A stretch of DNA of 64,000 nt, from contig NZ_CP113088.1 in NCBI RefSeq assembly GCF_026625145.1, positions 2,831,501-2,895,500 on the forward strand, in the 5' to 3' direction. Made by a program: the position numbers and the translations under genes. The notes under the pieces were generated by a model, which did not search any database, was not told the origin of the DNA, and worked only from the letters and a program-made list of their open reading frames with translations. Source of the DNA: Lacinutrix neustonica (GTDB taxonomy: Bacteria; Bacteroidota; Bacteroidia; Flavobacteriales; Flavobacteriaceae). Of this stretch, positions 20,924 through 30,883 are shown one piece after another. The number at the start of each line of letters is the position of its first letter. The first letter of the stretch is position 1.

Positions 20924-21562
20924 CTACAATACGCGTCGCGCCTGAACAAACGCAAAATACCAGTATTTTTCGCTTAATTTAGAAGTAATAACCCCTTGAC
21001 TGGTCGTGGAGTGAATAAATTCTATAGCATCATTCTCAGTACACGTTACTAAACCCACATGATTAACACGGCTAGTATTACTTCTAGTTCTAAAAAAGAG
21101 TAAGTCACCAGCTTTTACTTCTTCTATGGCTATCCATTCCCCTGTTTGTGCCATGGCACTAGACGCTCGAGGTAAGGCAATGTTTTCTTCTTTAAAAATG
21201 GTGCGAATTAAGCCAGAGCAATCCATGCCTTTTTTTGTGGTGCCCCCGTATTTATATTGAGTGCCTTCGTAATTTTCAGCATTGTGAATGATGGCGAGCG
21301 TAATTAATGCCGTTTCTCTTTCGCTGTTAAGTCTTGTGGTTATGCTATTAATGAATAGAATAGATAAAAAGCTGAAGACCGTATACCAAAAAGGTTTTAA
21401 TCTCTTTTGTTTATAAAAATAAAAGATAGTGCTGAGAGCAATAACATGAAAAACTGCGGTATACAGAGAAATCGCAGTAGGAATAGCAAAAAAATAAGCC
21501 ATCAATATTCCTAAAACGAAGCAAGCCAAGAGTTCTATTGAAGTGAATTTTGGGAGTTTCAC
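20924..21562 (-). CDS. Chimeric protein: ComEC-like N-terminal helices fused to NlpC/P60 peptidase
   Basis: A 212-aa protein. Residues 1-85 (MKLPKFTSIELLACFVLG..., FYFYKQKRLKPFWYTVFSFLS) align with the ComEC N-terminus encoded just downstream at about 46% identity by eye, and both genes start with GTG. Residues 95-212 are an NlpC/P60 (C40) cell-wall peptidase with the catalytic Cys in MDCSGL and His residues in VNHVGL and FIHST. This half is very close to the gene upstream (shared YKYGGTTKKGMDCSGL and KYWYFAFVQARR). The product would be an inner-membrane-anchored peptidoglycan hydrolase. The frame is intact, which suggests that it is maintained. It most likely arose from tandem duplication and deletion. 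Confidence 0.85.
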   Translation of the reverse strand: MKLPKFTSIELLACFVLGILMAYFFAIPTAISLYTAVFHVIALSTIFYFYKQKRLKPFWYTVFSFLSILFINSITTRLNSERETALITLAIIHNAENYEGTQYKYGGTTKKGMDCSGLIRTIFKEENIALPRASSAMAQTGEWIAIEEVKAGDLLFFRTRSNTSRVNHVGLVTCTENDAIEFIHSTTSQGVITSKLSEKYWYFAFVQARRVL

Positions 21563-21587
21563 CTAATCAAGATACGAAAAATTTAGA

Positions 21588-22132
21588 TTATAATAAACGT
21601 CGTGCCTGTACAAATGCGAAATACCAATATTTTTCTTTGAGTTTTGAAGTAATGACACCTCTACTGGTAGTGGAGTGAATGAACTCAACATCATCCCCGT
21701 ATATTGCGGTAACGAGTCCTACATGGTTGACATTCCTATTGTTTTTCTTCGTGGCAAAAAATAATAAATCTCCTTTTTGTACTTCTTTTAGGTCTATCCA
21801 GTCGCCGATTTCGCCATGGCATGAGACACGCGTGGAATAGTGACATGCTCTTCTTTAAAAGCGGTATAGATTAACCCTGAACAGTCCATACCCTTTTTAG
21901 TGGTGCCGCCATATTTATACCGCGTACCTTCATATTTTTCAGCATTTTTAATAATATCCTTTGCTAAAGGCAGCTCAAGGGTAGATTTTCTAACCACAGT
22001 CTTTGTGCTTTTAACGGGACGTGCTGATTTAGTCGTCTTTGATTTCGTTGTAATCACACGTTTGGTTTTAGCACTTCCGCAAGACGTAAGCGAAAAAACG
22101 ATAAGTAATAACAGTAGGGTTATGTGTCTCAT
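21588..22132 (-). CDS. NlpC/P60 family (C40) peptidoglycan endopeptidase, lipoprotein
   Basis: A cell-wall hydrolase cleaving peptide stems. The N-terminus is a lipoprotein signal (MRHITLLLLLIVFSLTSCGSA, lipobox LTSC), followed by a basic Thr/Lys linker (residues 20-45) and the C40 domain with MDCSGL, VNHVGL and FIHST catalytic residues. The frame breaks at 21804-21808, where the minus strand reads AAATCGGC instead of AAATCCGGC. Repair gives MAKSGDWIDLKEVQKGDLLFF and 181 aa. The end RRLL-stop matches that of the chimeric neighbour (RRVL). It lies between lpxB and comEC on the same strand. Confidence 0.88.
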
Positions 22133-22139
22133 CTTAAGT

Positions 22140-23255
22140 TTAAGCTTTTATTGAATCATATATGAGTTTCGCCGTGTTTTTACTAGCGCCTTTTCCACCC
22201 AAAGCTTTTTCTAAATCGTAATAATTAATGAAAAACTTGGTGCGTTCATAGGCATCTAGGATTTTATCTAACTCTTTTTTTAGGTTTTTAGTATTAAAGT
22301 CGTCTTGTATTAATTCGGTTACCGCTTCTTTATTTAAAATGAGATTCACTAAAGAAATGTAATCTAAATTCACAACCCGCTTCCCAATCTGGTATGAAAT
22401 CCAGCTCCCTTTATAGCAAACTACCTGCGGCACTTTAAATAATCCCGTTTCTAAAGTGGCTGTTCCGGAAGTCACTAATGCCGCGCTTGAAACACTTAAT
22501 AAGTCGTAGGTTTTATTAGACAGAAAATGGACGTTGGCCTTTTTTATAAACTGCTCATAAAATGTGTAATCTTGACTTGGTGCGCCTGCAATAATAAATT
22601 GGTACTCTGAATAATCGTCCACCACGCTTAACATTATAGAAAGCATTTTTGTTATTTCTTGTTTTCTACTCCCTGGTAATAGTGCGATAATGGGTTTGTC
22701 GCTTAATTCATGTTTAGCTCTAAACTCATATTCGTCAACCTGATGCCTATCTCCAATAGCATCAATTAAAGGATGTCCAACAAAATGCACTGGGAAATGA
22801 TGTTTGTCTTCGTAAAACGTTTTTTCAAAAGGTAAAATAACATACATCGCATCAATATCATTTTTAATGGCTTTGATACGGTTTTCTTTCCAGGCCCAAA
22901 TTTGAGGAGAAATGTAATAATGGTTTTTAAAGCCTTTCTGTTTCGCCCACTTGGCAATGCGTAAGTTAAAACCAGGATAATCGATGTAAATAATAACATC
23001 CGGATTATAGGCTTTAATATCTTCTTTGCAAAAGGATAAGTTTTTGGCGATGGTTCTTAAATTTTGAACGACCTCTATGAATCCCATAAAAGCTAAATCG
23101 CGATAATGTCTCACCATTGTGCCGTCTACAGCGGCCATTAAATCACCTCCCCAAAACCTAAAGTCTGCTTGAGCATCTTCATGTTTTAGTGCTTTCATAA
23201 GGTTTGAGCCATGCAAATCGCCTGAGGCCTCCCCGGAAATGATGTAGTACTTCAT
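22140..23255 (-). CDS. lpxB: Lipid-A-disaccharide synthase
   Basis: Joins UDP-diacylglucosamine and lipid X to form the lipid A disaccharide, at the inner membrane. At 371 aa it is full length. The family N-terminal motif GEASGDLHGSNLM (residues 8-20) is clear, followed by YIDYPGFNLRIAKWAK, YYISPQIWAWKENR, LLPGSRKQEI and TSGTATLE, all typical of LpxB (GT19). The start at 23255 puts the first motif at the expected place. It is followed by the NlpC/P60 gene only 7 bases later, and preceded by a small membrane protein and surE, so all are probably cotranscribed. Confidence 0.95.
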   Translation of the reverse strand: MKYYIISGEASGDLHGSNLMKALKHEDAQADFRFWGGDLMAAVDGTMVRHYRDLAFMGFIEVVQNLRTIAKNLSFCKEDIKAYNPDVIIYIDYPGFNLRIAKWAKQKGFKNHYYISPQIWAWKENRIKAIKNDIDAMYVILPFEKTFYEDKHHFPVHFVGHPLIDAIGDRHQVDEYEFRAKHELSDKPIIALLPGSRKQEITKMLSIMLSVVDDYSEYQFIIAGAPSQDYTFYEQFIKKANVHFLSNKTYDLLSVSSAALVTSGTATLETGLFKVPQVVCYKGSWISYQIGKRVVNLDYISLVNLILNKEAVTELIQDDFNTKNLKKELDKILDAYERTKFFINYYDLEKALGGKGASKNTAKLIYDSIKA

Positions 23256-23258
23256 TAT

Positions 23259-23545
23259 TTAAATTTTATCGATCATAAATATAATGGCTACCAAAATAAT
23301 AGCAATTAGTATGCCTTTGGCATGCGCTTCCTTTTTTTGTTTAAAAATAAATAAAATATTGGAATATTTAAAAGGGCTCCAATACTTGCGCGCTTGCCCA
23401 AAACACTAGTTGATGTTATTTTATTGAGGATGCCCTCTGTACTCAAACCTAATTGCAAGCCTATAAAAATAGTATAACAGGTAATGCCAATTAAAGTAGT
23501 GACTAAACCAATGGCTAATCCTATAATCACATTTTTATTAATCAT
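23259..23545 (-). CDS. Small membrane protein between surE and lpxB
   Basis: An integral membrane protein with helices at about residues 5-30 (VIIGLAIGLVTTLIGITCYTIFIG), 55-70 (ALLNIPIFYLFL) and, after repair, 76-93 (GILIAIILVAIIFMI). The frame breaks in a run of seven A on the minus strand (23332-23338); adding one A gives KKKEAHAKGILIAII and a 95-aa product ending just before the lpxB start. The start overlaps the surE stop, and the position between surE and lpxB suggests a cotranscribed gene. No function is recognised. Confidence 0.7.
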
Positions 23546-24315
23546 TGAACTTCCAAGTGTTTAATTGTTGTATGGTATGATGCGCGGTCAAGTCAAACTG
23601 TACGGGTACTACAGAAATATAACCATTTTCAAGAGCCCATTCATCGGTGTCTGTACCTTCATCGTAATTCACAAAAGTACCTGTAAGCCAATAATAGTCT
23701 TTGCCATAGGGTGTTTGTCGTTTATCGAATTTCTCTTCCCAATTGGCACGTGCTTGTCTGCAAATTTTCACACCTTTAATTTCTACCTTTTCTACTTTTG
23801 GTATATTAACATTAAGCACGGTGTTGTCAGCAATACCTTTTTCTAAAACATGCTTTGCTATCTGTTTAACATAGTCTTTGGATGCTTCAAAATTGGCATT
23901 CCAACTAAAATCTAACAAAGAAAAACCTATTGCAGGAATGCCTTCAATCCCGGCCTCTATAGCAGCGCTCATCGTACCGAGAATAAATCACATTTATAGA
24001 TGAATTGGAACCATGATTAATACCCGAAACACATAAATCTGGTCTTCGGTCTAAAATTTCATTAATGGCAATTTTCACACAATCTGCAGGTGTTCCGGAA
24101 CAACTGTAAGCTTCATAGTCGCCTTCCGGAACTCTAATTTTTTCAATATGTAAGGTAGAGTTTAAAGTAATGGCGTGCCCCATGCCACTCTGTGGACTGT
24201 CCGGTGCTACAACTACTACATCTCCAAGCGTTTTCATGATGGAGACTAATGTCACGATTCCTGGCGCTGTTATACCATCATCATTAGTTACTAAAATAAG
24301 CGGTTTTTTAGTCAT
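23538..24315 (-). CDS. surE: 5'/3'-nucleotidase SurE
   Basis: A metal-dependent nucleotidase that dephosphorylates 5' and 3' nucleoside monophosphates and may degrade short polyphosphate. The metal site VTNDDG lies at residues 9-14 and the motifs DSPQSGMGHAIT, CSGTPADCV and SGINHGSN are all present. The frame breaks at 23977-23982 (CCGAGA for CCGGA in the plus view); repair gives VIYSGTMSAAIEA, the expected SurE sequence, and 258 aa, a normal family length. It is the first gene of the minus-strand lpxB-comEC block. Confidence 0.93.
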
Positions 24316-24482
24316 TTAAGGCCTTAAATTATTAGCTAAAATACATAATTTCTTAAGGAATATTTAATTTTAAGTGGTTTAACAAAAAATTAGCGCGTCA
24401 TTAAATTGTTGGCACGGTTTTTTCTACTATTTTAGTGAAAACTTTTCGTTTAGGACAACGATATAAAAGATTAAGAACGCTT

Positions 24483-26627
24483 ATGAAAAGGAAATATAAC
24501 ATTCTCATGCTGGTACTGTTACTAGCATTTGGTTCATGTAGTTTTACAGCTAAAGTTGATAACGACCCAAATAAAGACAAACTTTTAATTCAAATAGTGA
24601 AATTGGCTTTAGAGCAGTTGCACTTTCAGCCAAAGGATTTTAATAATGACTTTTCAAAAGATGTATATAAAACATACTTGGAGCGGCTTGACCCATTAAA
24701 ACGCTTTTTCTTAAAATCAGATATTGAAGAATTTCAAAAGTATGAGTTGATGATTGATAATCAGCTTCGCGACAATGACATTACTTTTTTCAATATCACG
24801 AATGAACGTTTAGTTCAAAGAATGGCAGAGGCTCAAACGTATTACAAGGAAGTGTTAGAGCAACCTTTCGATTTTAATGCTAATGAAAGTTTTGATACCG
24901 ATTATGAAAATCACGAGTATGTAAAAACTAAAAAGCAATTAAAAGAACGTTGGAGACAATTACTTAAATTTAGTACCATTGCTAGTTATGATGAGTTAAT
25001 CACGCAGCAGGAAACCGATACTGTAAAAGTTGATGGCAAAACATTAAAGCCAAAAAAGACACTCAAAGAAATAGAGGTTGAAGCCCGAGGGGAAACTTTA
25101 AAAAACTTGGATGTGTATTATACAGATTACATCAATGACATGGAGCGCAAAGATTGGTTTACAATGTATGTGAATGTTATCGTTGAGGAATTTGATCCCC
25201 ATACGTCTTATTTCGCGCCAGTTGACAAAGATCGTTTCGATCAGCAAATGTCTCGGTAAATTAGAAGGTATTGGTGCAAGACTTCAAAAACGTATGGACT
25301 ATACCAAGGTTGTTGAAGTGATTTCGGGTGGGCCAGCTTGGAGAGGCCAGCAGGTGGAAGTGGGAGACATTATTTTAAAGGTGAGACAAGAAGGGGAAGA
25401 CGCCGCGGTTAGTATCGTGGGCATGCGTATTGATGATGCTATTAAATTAATTAAAGGCCCAAAAGGAACAAAAGTAATTCTAACCATGAAAAAAGTAGAT
25501 GGTACGATTAAAGATATTACTATTACCCGTGACCTAGTAGAGTTGGAGGAAACCTACGCTAAATCGTCTACGGTTATTAAAGATGGCAAAAACTTTGGGG
25601 TGATTAACCTTCCGAAATTTTATATCGATTTTGAAGATTATAATAAACGTAATTCGGCGTCTGATGTTAGACAAGAAATTGAAAGATTAAAAGAGCAAAA
25701 CATTGAAGGTCTAGTTTTAGACTTGAGAAACAATGGCGGAGGTTCTTTAAAAACGGTGGTAGATATCGCTGGATTATTTATAAAAGATGGACCAGTGGTT
25801 CAGGTGCGATCTACAAATGAGCCAAAAGAGGTATTGGAAGATGAAGACGAGTCTATTGTTTGGGATGGCCCATTAGTGATTCTCGTTAATGAATTATCGG
25901 CTTCTGCTTCAGAGATTTTGGCCGCAGCCATGCAGGATTATAAACGCGCCATCATTATTGGTAGTAAACAAACCTATGGTAAAGGAACAGTTCAAAATAT
26001 TTTGGATCTTAATAGAATGGTTAGAAATAGTTCCCATGGTGACTTAGGAGCCATAAAAATCACCGAGACAGAAGTTTTATAGAATTAATGGCGGTTCGAC
26101 ACAATTAGAAGGTGTTAAGAGTGATGTTGTTGTTCCGAGACCGTTACAGTTTTGTGGACATTGGAGAACGCGACCAACACAATCCATTACCTTGGGACAA
26201 GATTGATGCCGTAGATTATACGTTCCGGAATAGCTATTTTGATTATGACACGACCATAAGCAATAGTAAAGCCCGAATGGCTAATAATGAACAGTTGAAG
26301 TTAATAGAGAAAAATGCAAGGTGGATAAAAACACAAATGGATGATAACACCTATTCACTTAATTATACAACGTATAAGGCTGAACAAAAAGCAAATGAAA
26401 AAGAAGCAGAACAGTACGATGCCATCGGGAAATACAATACGAATTTAACATTTGAGTCTTTGCCTTACGAAAAACAACTGTTTGTAAAAGACACTGTTTT
26501 AAAGGAAAAGCGCGTGCGTTGGCATGAAAGTTTAAGTCAAGATGTGTATATTGAAGAAGCTTTAAACGTGCTGAACGATTTAAAAATGACGTACGAAATT
26601 AAGAAAGTAGCGACGTTAAAACATTAA
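24483..26627 (+). CDS. Carboxy-terminal processing protease (Prc/Tsp, S41)
   Basis: A periplasmic protease of the tail-specific S41A family, which degrades or trims proteins from their C-terminus. ATG 24483 gives a lipoprotein-like signal (LMLVLLLAFGSCSF); a start 48 bases upstream is in frame but less likely. The N-terminal helical domain is followed by a PDZ domain (about 255-345: VVEVISGGPAWRGQQVEVGD), then the S41 core with Ser in ELSASASEIL and Lys in TYGKGTVQ. It has three breaks, all CCGG-type: 25251-25256, 26063-26068 and 26135-26140. Repair restores DQQMSGKLEGIGARL, KITGQKFYRINGG and VVVPDRYSF and gives 713 aa. Confidence 0.92.
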
Positions 26628-26634
26628 ATAAATA

Positions 26635-27722
26635 ATGAGTGAAAACACCAACTCATTAAGCAAATTAGCGCTCCGGAAATTCAAAAAGAATTTTTGGGGC
26701 GTTTTAAGTTTTTGGTTTATAGTATTTATAGGGGGAGTCTCTATTTTTGCTTATGTATTTGCACCCGATAATTCTCAGCATGCAAACCAAATGCATGTTT
26801 CTATTCATTCGAAAAGACCTGGTTTTAAGGTGACCATGCTTACACTACCTACAAAAATAAAAAATGAGCAACATGTTTTAGAACAACTCTTCTTTGGAAC
26901 GGTTAATACGGCAACCGAAATCCCGATTTCAAATTATGAATTCCAGGGGTCCTCTATTAATTATACAGAATACGCTGCAGATGGAATGACAGGTTTAGAT
27001 AAGACCTGTCAACTAGAAATAGACCAAGCGCCGAAGCTTTAATTTCTGAGAAGACCTTCTATTTAGGAACCGATAAATATGGTCGCGATCTTTTAAGTAG
27101 GATTTTAGTTGGTGCCCGCATTTCCTTTTTTATTGGCTTTGTGGCTGTTTTTATTTCCTTGGTTATTGGTCTCTTTATGGGAAGTATCGCAGGTTACTTT
27201 GGTGGTAAAATAGATGCCTTAATTATGTGGGTTATAAACGTCACATGGTCGATTCCAACATTACTATTGGTTATTGCTATCACTTTAGCTTTAGGGAAGG
27301 GGTTTTGGCAAGTATTTATAGCAGTAGGTTTAACAATGTGGGTGGAAGTCGCTAGAGTCGTAAGAGGACAAATAATTAGTGCAAAAGAATTACAATATGT
27401 GACTGCTGCAAGAGCATTAGGGTATAATAATTATCGCATAATCACGAAACATATTTTACCCAACATCATGGCGCCAGTAATAGTTATCTGTGCCGCTAAT
27501 TTTGCTGCGGCCATTTTAATAGAATCCGGTTTAAGCTTTTTAGGTATTGGTGCGCAGCCACCAATGGCAAGTTGGGGAGCGATGATAAAAGACCACTATA
27601 ATTATATTATTTTAGGGAAGCCTTATTTAGCCATTATTCCAGGGTTGTGTATTATGACTTTAGTTATGGCGTTTATGCTTATTGGAAACGCGTTGCGGGA
27701 TGCTTTAGATGTCAAAAATTGA
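26635..27722 (+). CDS. OppC/DppC-type ABC transporter permease
   Basis: An inner-membrane permease of the peptide/nickel ABC importer family. One helix lies at about residues 22-45 (VLSFWFIVFIGGVSIFAYVF), followed by a long extracytoplasmic segment of about 100 residues. The BPD permease domain contains GTDKYGRDLLSRILVGAR, five helices and the EAA loop (AARALGYNNYRIITKHILP). The frame breaks at 27031-27033 (CCGAAG for CCGGAAG); repair gives DQAPEALISEKT and 362 aa. No OppB, ATPase or binding protein gene is next to it, so its partners must be elsewhere. It starts 7 bases after the protease gene. Confidence 0.88.
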
Positions 27723-27753
27723 TGGGATTCCACTTTGTTGTTTGGTGGGTCAA

Positions 27754-28435
27754 TTAACGAAAAATGACTTTAAAATTTGCAGAGATGTCATCATAGTCTT
27801 GGTTGGTTAATGTGCCCTTTTTTATTCTTTTTTGTGTAAATTTATCACTTTCTAAAATAAGGCGATCCACCATTTCTCCGGTGTCTTTTGAATAATTAAA
27901 AGAAAGTGCTTTCCAGTTTTCCTTTAATATGGGAGATTGAAGCCACATTAAAAAATTGTTAATCCGAGACATTACTTCCTGTAAGGTCATGAGATCCTAT
28001 GGTTAAAAAATCTTCCATCGCCTGAAACACGCGTATAGAACTAACAATTTCTATTTGATTGCGTTTGGCTGCATCATAGGTTGTAGGTTCAAAACCGTCA
28101 TGATTAACATCCGGGGTCATCGATTTAAAAAGAAAGAACCCTTCCGGATACGCTTGTGATAATTCAATTTGAGGAGAAAGCCAGTTTCTTTGAATGTTTT
28201 CTAAAGTAATATGAGCCGTTCTATTTTCTTCGACGCGATTATTGGAATGCGTGTTTAAAATGAGATTATACATGACCATAATGATTGACACGCCTGCTGT
28301 GATTCCAATAATGAGCTCAAGCTTTCTGTCTTTTTCAGTATTTAACCGTTTTACAAAAATAAAGCCAACAACGATAATAGTAACTACGGCAAGAAGTATA
28401 AAGTATAGATTATAGTCAATTAAAAATGTTGTCAT
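27754..28435 (-). CDS. Membrane protein with two N-terminal helices, unknown function
   Basis: A 226-aa protein after repair. Helices lie at about residues 7-28 (LYFILLAVVTIIVVGFIF) and 41-62 (LIIGITAGVSIIMVMYNLIL). A soluble region then follows with ENIQRNWLSPQIELSQAYPEG and LSFNYSKDTGEMVDRLI, predicted helical. The frame breaks at 27964-27969 (TCCGAGA, plus view); repair joins GSNVRINNFLMWLQSP and turns two apparent short genes into one. No family is recognised. It lies about 65 bases downstream of engB on the same strand. Confidence 0.65.
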
Positions 28436-28500
28436 TTATAAAGAGTTTAATATAAGAATCCCGTCTTCTAAAGCTATAGAAAAGCGGTTGATTTTTAGAA

Positions 28501-29106
28501 TTATTCAATAATCATATTACTATTCAGCTCTCCAATAAAATCAAGGACCTCCTCTTTACCTATATCTTTAGAAGACGAGGTGATGAAATACTGTGGCATG
28601 TCTTCCCAAGTTTCTAAAAGGACGGTTTTGTAGTCTTCCACGTGGTTTTCTATAGCTTGAGGTTTCAGCTTATCGGCTTTAGTGAAAATAATGCAAAAAG
28701 GCACTCCGTTTTCACCTAAATACTGCATGAATTCTAAGTCTATGGGCTGTGGTTTGTGACGAATATCTACCAGTACAAAAGCGCAAACTAACTGTTCTCT
28801 AAACTTAAAATATTGCGTAATAAACTTTTGAAATACTTTTTTGGCGCTCTTGGAAACTTTGGCGTAACCATAACCAGGTAAATCCACCAAATACCATTCT
28901 TGGTTAATAATGAAATGATTGATAAGTTGTGTTTTTCCAGGTCTTCCTGAAGTTTTTGCTAAACTCTTTTTACTGGTTAGCATGTTAATTAACGATGATT
29001 TCCCAACATTACTTCTGCCTATAAAAGCATATTCCGGAATTTTTCCTTTGGGACAGCGTTCCACATCGGAATTACTTATTACAAACGCAGCAGATTTTAT
29101 TTTCAT
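28501..29106 (-). CDS. engB: Ribosome biogenesis GTP-binding protein YihA/YsxC/EngB
   Basis: An essential GTPase that assists assembly of the large ribosomal subunit. At 201 aa it is full length. The G1 loop GRSNVGKS lies at residues 30-37, G3 DLPGYG at 75-80, G4 TKAD at 142-145 and the G5-like SSSK near the C-terminus, all intact. The start at 29106 is fixed by the usual distance to G1. A degenerate dispersed repeat begins directly upstream of the ATG, so its leader contains repeat sequence. Confidence 0.95.
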   Translation of the reverse strand: MKIKSAAFVISNSDVERCPKGKIPEYAFIGRSNVGKSSLINMLTSKKSLAKTSGRPGKTQLINHFIINQEWYLVDLPGYGYAKVSKSAKKVFQKFITQYFKFREQLVCAFVLVDIRHKPQPIDLEFMQYLGENGVPFCIIFTKADKLKPQAIENHVEDYKTVLLETWEDMPQYFITSSSKDIGKEEVLDFIGELNSNMIIE

Positions 29107-29140
29107 CTTGTCATTCCTACTAATGCGGGAATCTTTTTAA
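29107..29140. repeat. Degenerate dispersed repeat upstream of engB
   Basis: The plus strand reads GTCATTCCTACTAATGCGGG followed by AATCT. This resembles the widely dispersed Bacteroidota repeat beginning GTCATTCC and ending GGGAATCT. The ends are complementary (ATTCC / GGAAT). Confidence 0.5.
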
Positions 29141-29350
29141 TTAAACTAAAAATTTTCGGAAATAATCGAACGTATGAAAAGATTAGGTCAAAAAACTAAG
29201 GCACAAAAGTAAGCAGTTAAGAGTAAGCAAACAAGAGTAAGTCATGAAAAGCAAAAAATATCCCCCATGAACAACCCGAGAACTTTAGAGAAAGTGTCGC
29301 GATATCAATTTTAAACCAGCCGTCTTGGTCTTTAAAGATAAGTTTGTAAA

Positions 29351-30116
29351 CTAAAGACTCCTGCTCTTAAACCACTCATGAAGAATTCTATTAAACTCTT
29401 GAGGGTGTTCCATCATTGCGGCATGACCGCACTTGTCAATCCAAAATAAATCTGAATTCGGGAGCAGTTTGTTAAATTCATCAGCAACTTCAGGAGGTGT
29501 AACCGCGTCGTTTTTTCCCCAAACAATACACGTAGGCGTGTGCATGTCTCGGTAAATCTTTCGCCATATTATGCCTAATGGCGCTTTTTGCAATGGCTAA
29601 AGTCTTTATAAGCTTGCTTCTATCGTTTACAGTTTCATAGACTTCGTCAACAATCTCTTTAGTGGCTACAGCAGGATCATAAAAAACGTCTTGCGCTTTT
29701 TTCTTAATCACTTCGTAGTCGCTACGTTTGGTGTAACCACCACCCATGGCGCTTTCGTATAAGCTCGAACTACCCGTGATAATTAAAGCTTTAACATGCT
29801 CCGGGTTTAATTTTGTATAGTACAAACCAATATGTCCTCCTAGAGAATTTCCTAAGAGAATGACTTTGTCAAAGCCTTTAAAGGTTATGAATTCGCCTAA
29901 ATATTTAGCAAAGGCTTTTACATTGGTTTTTATAAGAGACATCGAATAAACAGGGAGCTGCGGGATAATGACTTGATAGCCTTTATCACTAAAATAGTCA
30001 ATTACTGCATCAAAGTTGCTTAAGCCACCCATTAAGCCATGTAATACTATAATTGGCGTGCCTTCTCCAGCTTCAATGTAGTTGTACTTTCCTTCGGTTT
30101 TAAGTGTGTGAGACAT
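29351..30116 (-). CDS. Alpha/beta-fold hydrolase
   Basis: A cytosolic serine hydrolase of unknown substrate. The start is taken at 30116 (MSHTLKTEGKYNYIEAGEG); a start 15 bases upstream is possible. HGLMGGLSN is the oxyanion region, the nucleophile is in GNSLGGHIG, Asp is probably in WGKNDAVTP and His in CGHAAMMEHP. The frame breaks at 29547-29552 (TCTCGG in plus view); repair gives KDLPDMHTPTCIVWGKND and 254 aa, which places all catalytic residues in one protein. It is divergent from mraZ. Confidence 0.85.
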
Positions 30117-30333
30117 GCAATTTTTAGTCAATCAGTTGAAAGCAAATATAGGTAATTCCTTTAAAAAATGATAGTAATCTTAAGATACTTGAAAAATTGA
30201 AGTGGAGGGACATATTAACAATAGTTTATTAGTATTAACTGTCATGTTTAAGAGCTTGAAAACGATTGATTTAAGCATAATAGCAAGGTTTTGGCTGGAG
30301 TAAGATGAGTAACTTGAGATGTTATTTATCAAC

Positions 30334-30360
30334 AAAGTGGTAAAAAGTGGTAAAAAGTGG
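30334..30360 (+). promoter_or_regulatory. Triple MraZ-binding box of the dcw cluster
   Basis: AAAGTGG occurs three times with exact 10-base spacing (30334-30340, 30344-30350, 30354-30360), each followed by TAA. MraZ is known to bind repeated AAAGTGK-N3 boxes upstream of its own gene in mollicutes. Here they lie just upstream of a -7 element, so MraZ would probably block or modulate the dcw promoter. Confidence 0.8.
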
Positions 30361-30372
30361 TAAAATTTTCGA

Positions 30373-30380
30373 TATATTTG
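30373..30380 (+). promoter_or_regulatory. -7 element of the dcw promoter
   Basis: TATATTTG matches the Bacteroidota TAnnTTTG consensus and lies 33 bases before the proposed mraZ start. The -33 region would fall within the MraZ boxes. Confidence 0.7.
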
Positions 30381-30412
30381 AATTTAAAATCTCAAGGACT
30401 CAAAAAAACGTT

Positions 30413-30883
30413 TTGAACTCATTAATAGGAACATACGAATGTAAAGCAGATGCCAAAGGAAGGTTAATGTTGCCTGCTGCGCTTAAAAAGCAGTTGACGC
30501 CTGTGTTGCAAAATGGGTTTGTATTAAAACGAGCTGTTTTTCAGCCATGTTTGGAGCTGTATCCAATGGCAGAATGGGAATTATTGATGCAAAAAATAAA
30601 TAAACTCAACCGATTCAAGAAGAAAAACAACGATTTTATTCGTCGTTTTACTGCGGGTGTAAAGATGGTTGAGGTGGATGTTAATGGCAGATTGTTGATA
30701 CCAAAGGATCTGTTTGTTTTTGCTGATATTTCTAAGAATGTGGTGGTGTCTTCAGCAGTTAACATTGTTGAGATTTGGGATAAAGAAAAATATGAACAAG
30801 CCATAGATGATGCGACTGTTGATTTTGCAGATTTAGCTGAAGACGTCATGGGACAAGATGAAAGCGACGATGGAATATCATAA
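30413..30883 (+). CDS. mraZ: Transcriptional regulator MraZ
   Basis: A DNA-binding regulator of the division and cell-wall cluster, made of two AbrB-like halves. Both halves show the conserved DxxGR motif: KADAKGRLMLP and VDVNGRLLIP. I choose the TTG at 30413 (NSLIGTYECKADAKGR), because the in-frame GTG at 30347 lies inside the operator repeats and would add a non-conserved tail. This gives 156 aa, a normal length. The gene overlaps rsmH by 14 bases. The boxes upstream indicate autoregulation. Confidence 0.92.
   Translation: MNSLIGTYECKADAKGRLMLPAALKKQLTPVLQNGFVLKRAVFQPCLELYPMAEWELLMQKINKLNRFKKKNNDFIRRFTAGVKMVEVDVNGRLLIPKDLFVFADISKNVVVSSAVNIVEIWDKEKYEQAIDDATVDFADLAEDVMGQDESDDGIS

Noticed and set aside
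27754..27990. Separate 78-aa gene beginning MTLQEVMSRINNF
   Set aside because: It is the C-terminal part of the 226-aa membrane protein gene, split by a CCGG-type error at 27964.
30347..30412. Upstream GTG start for mraZ
   Set aside because: It lies inside the AAAGTGG operator repeats and ahead of useful spacing from the -7 element; the added residues are not MraZ-like.
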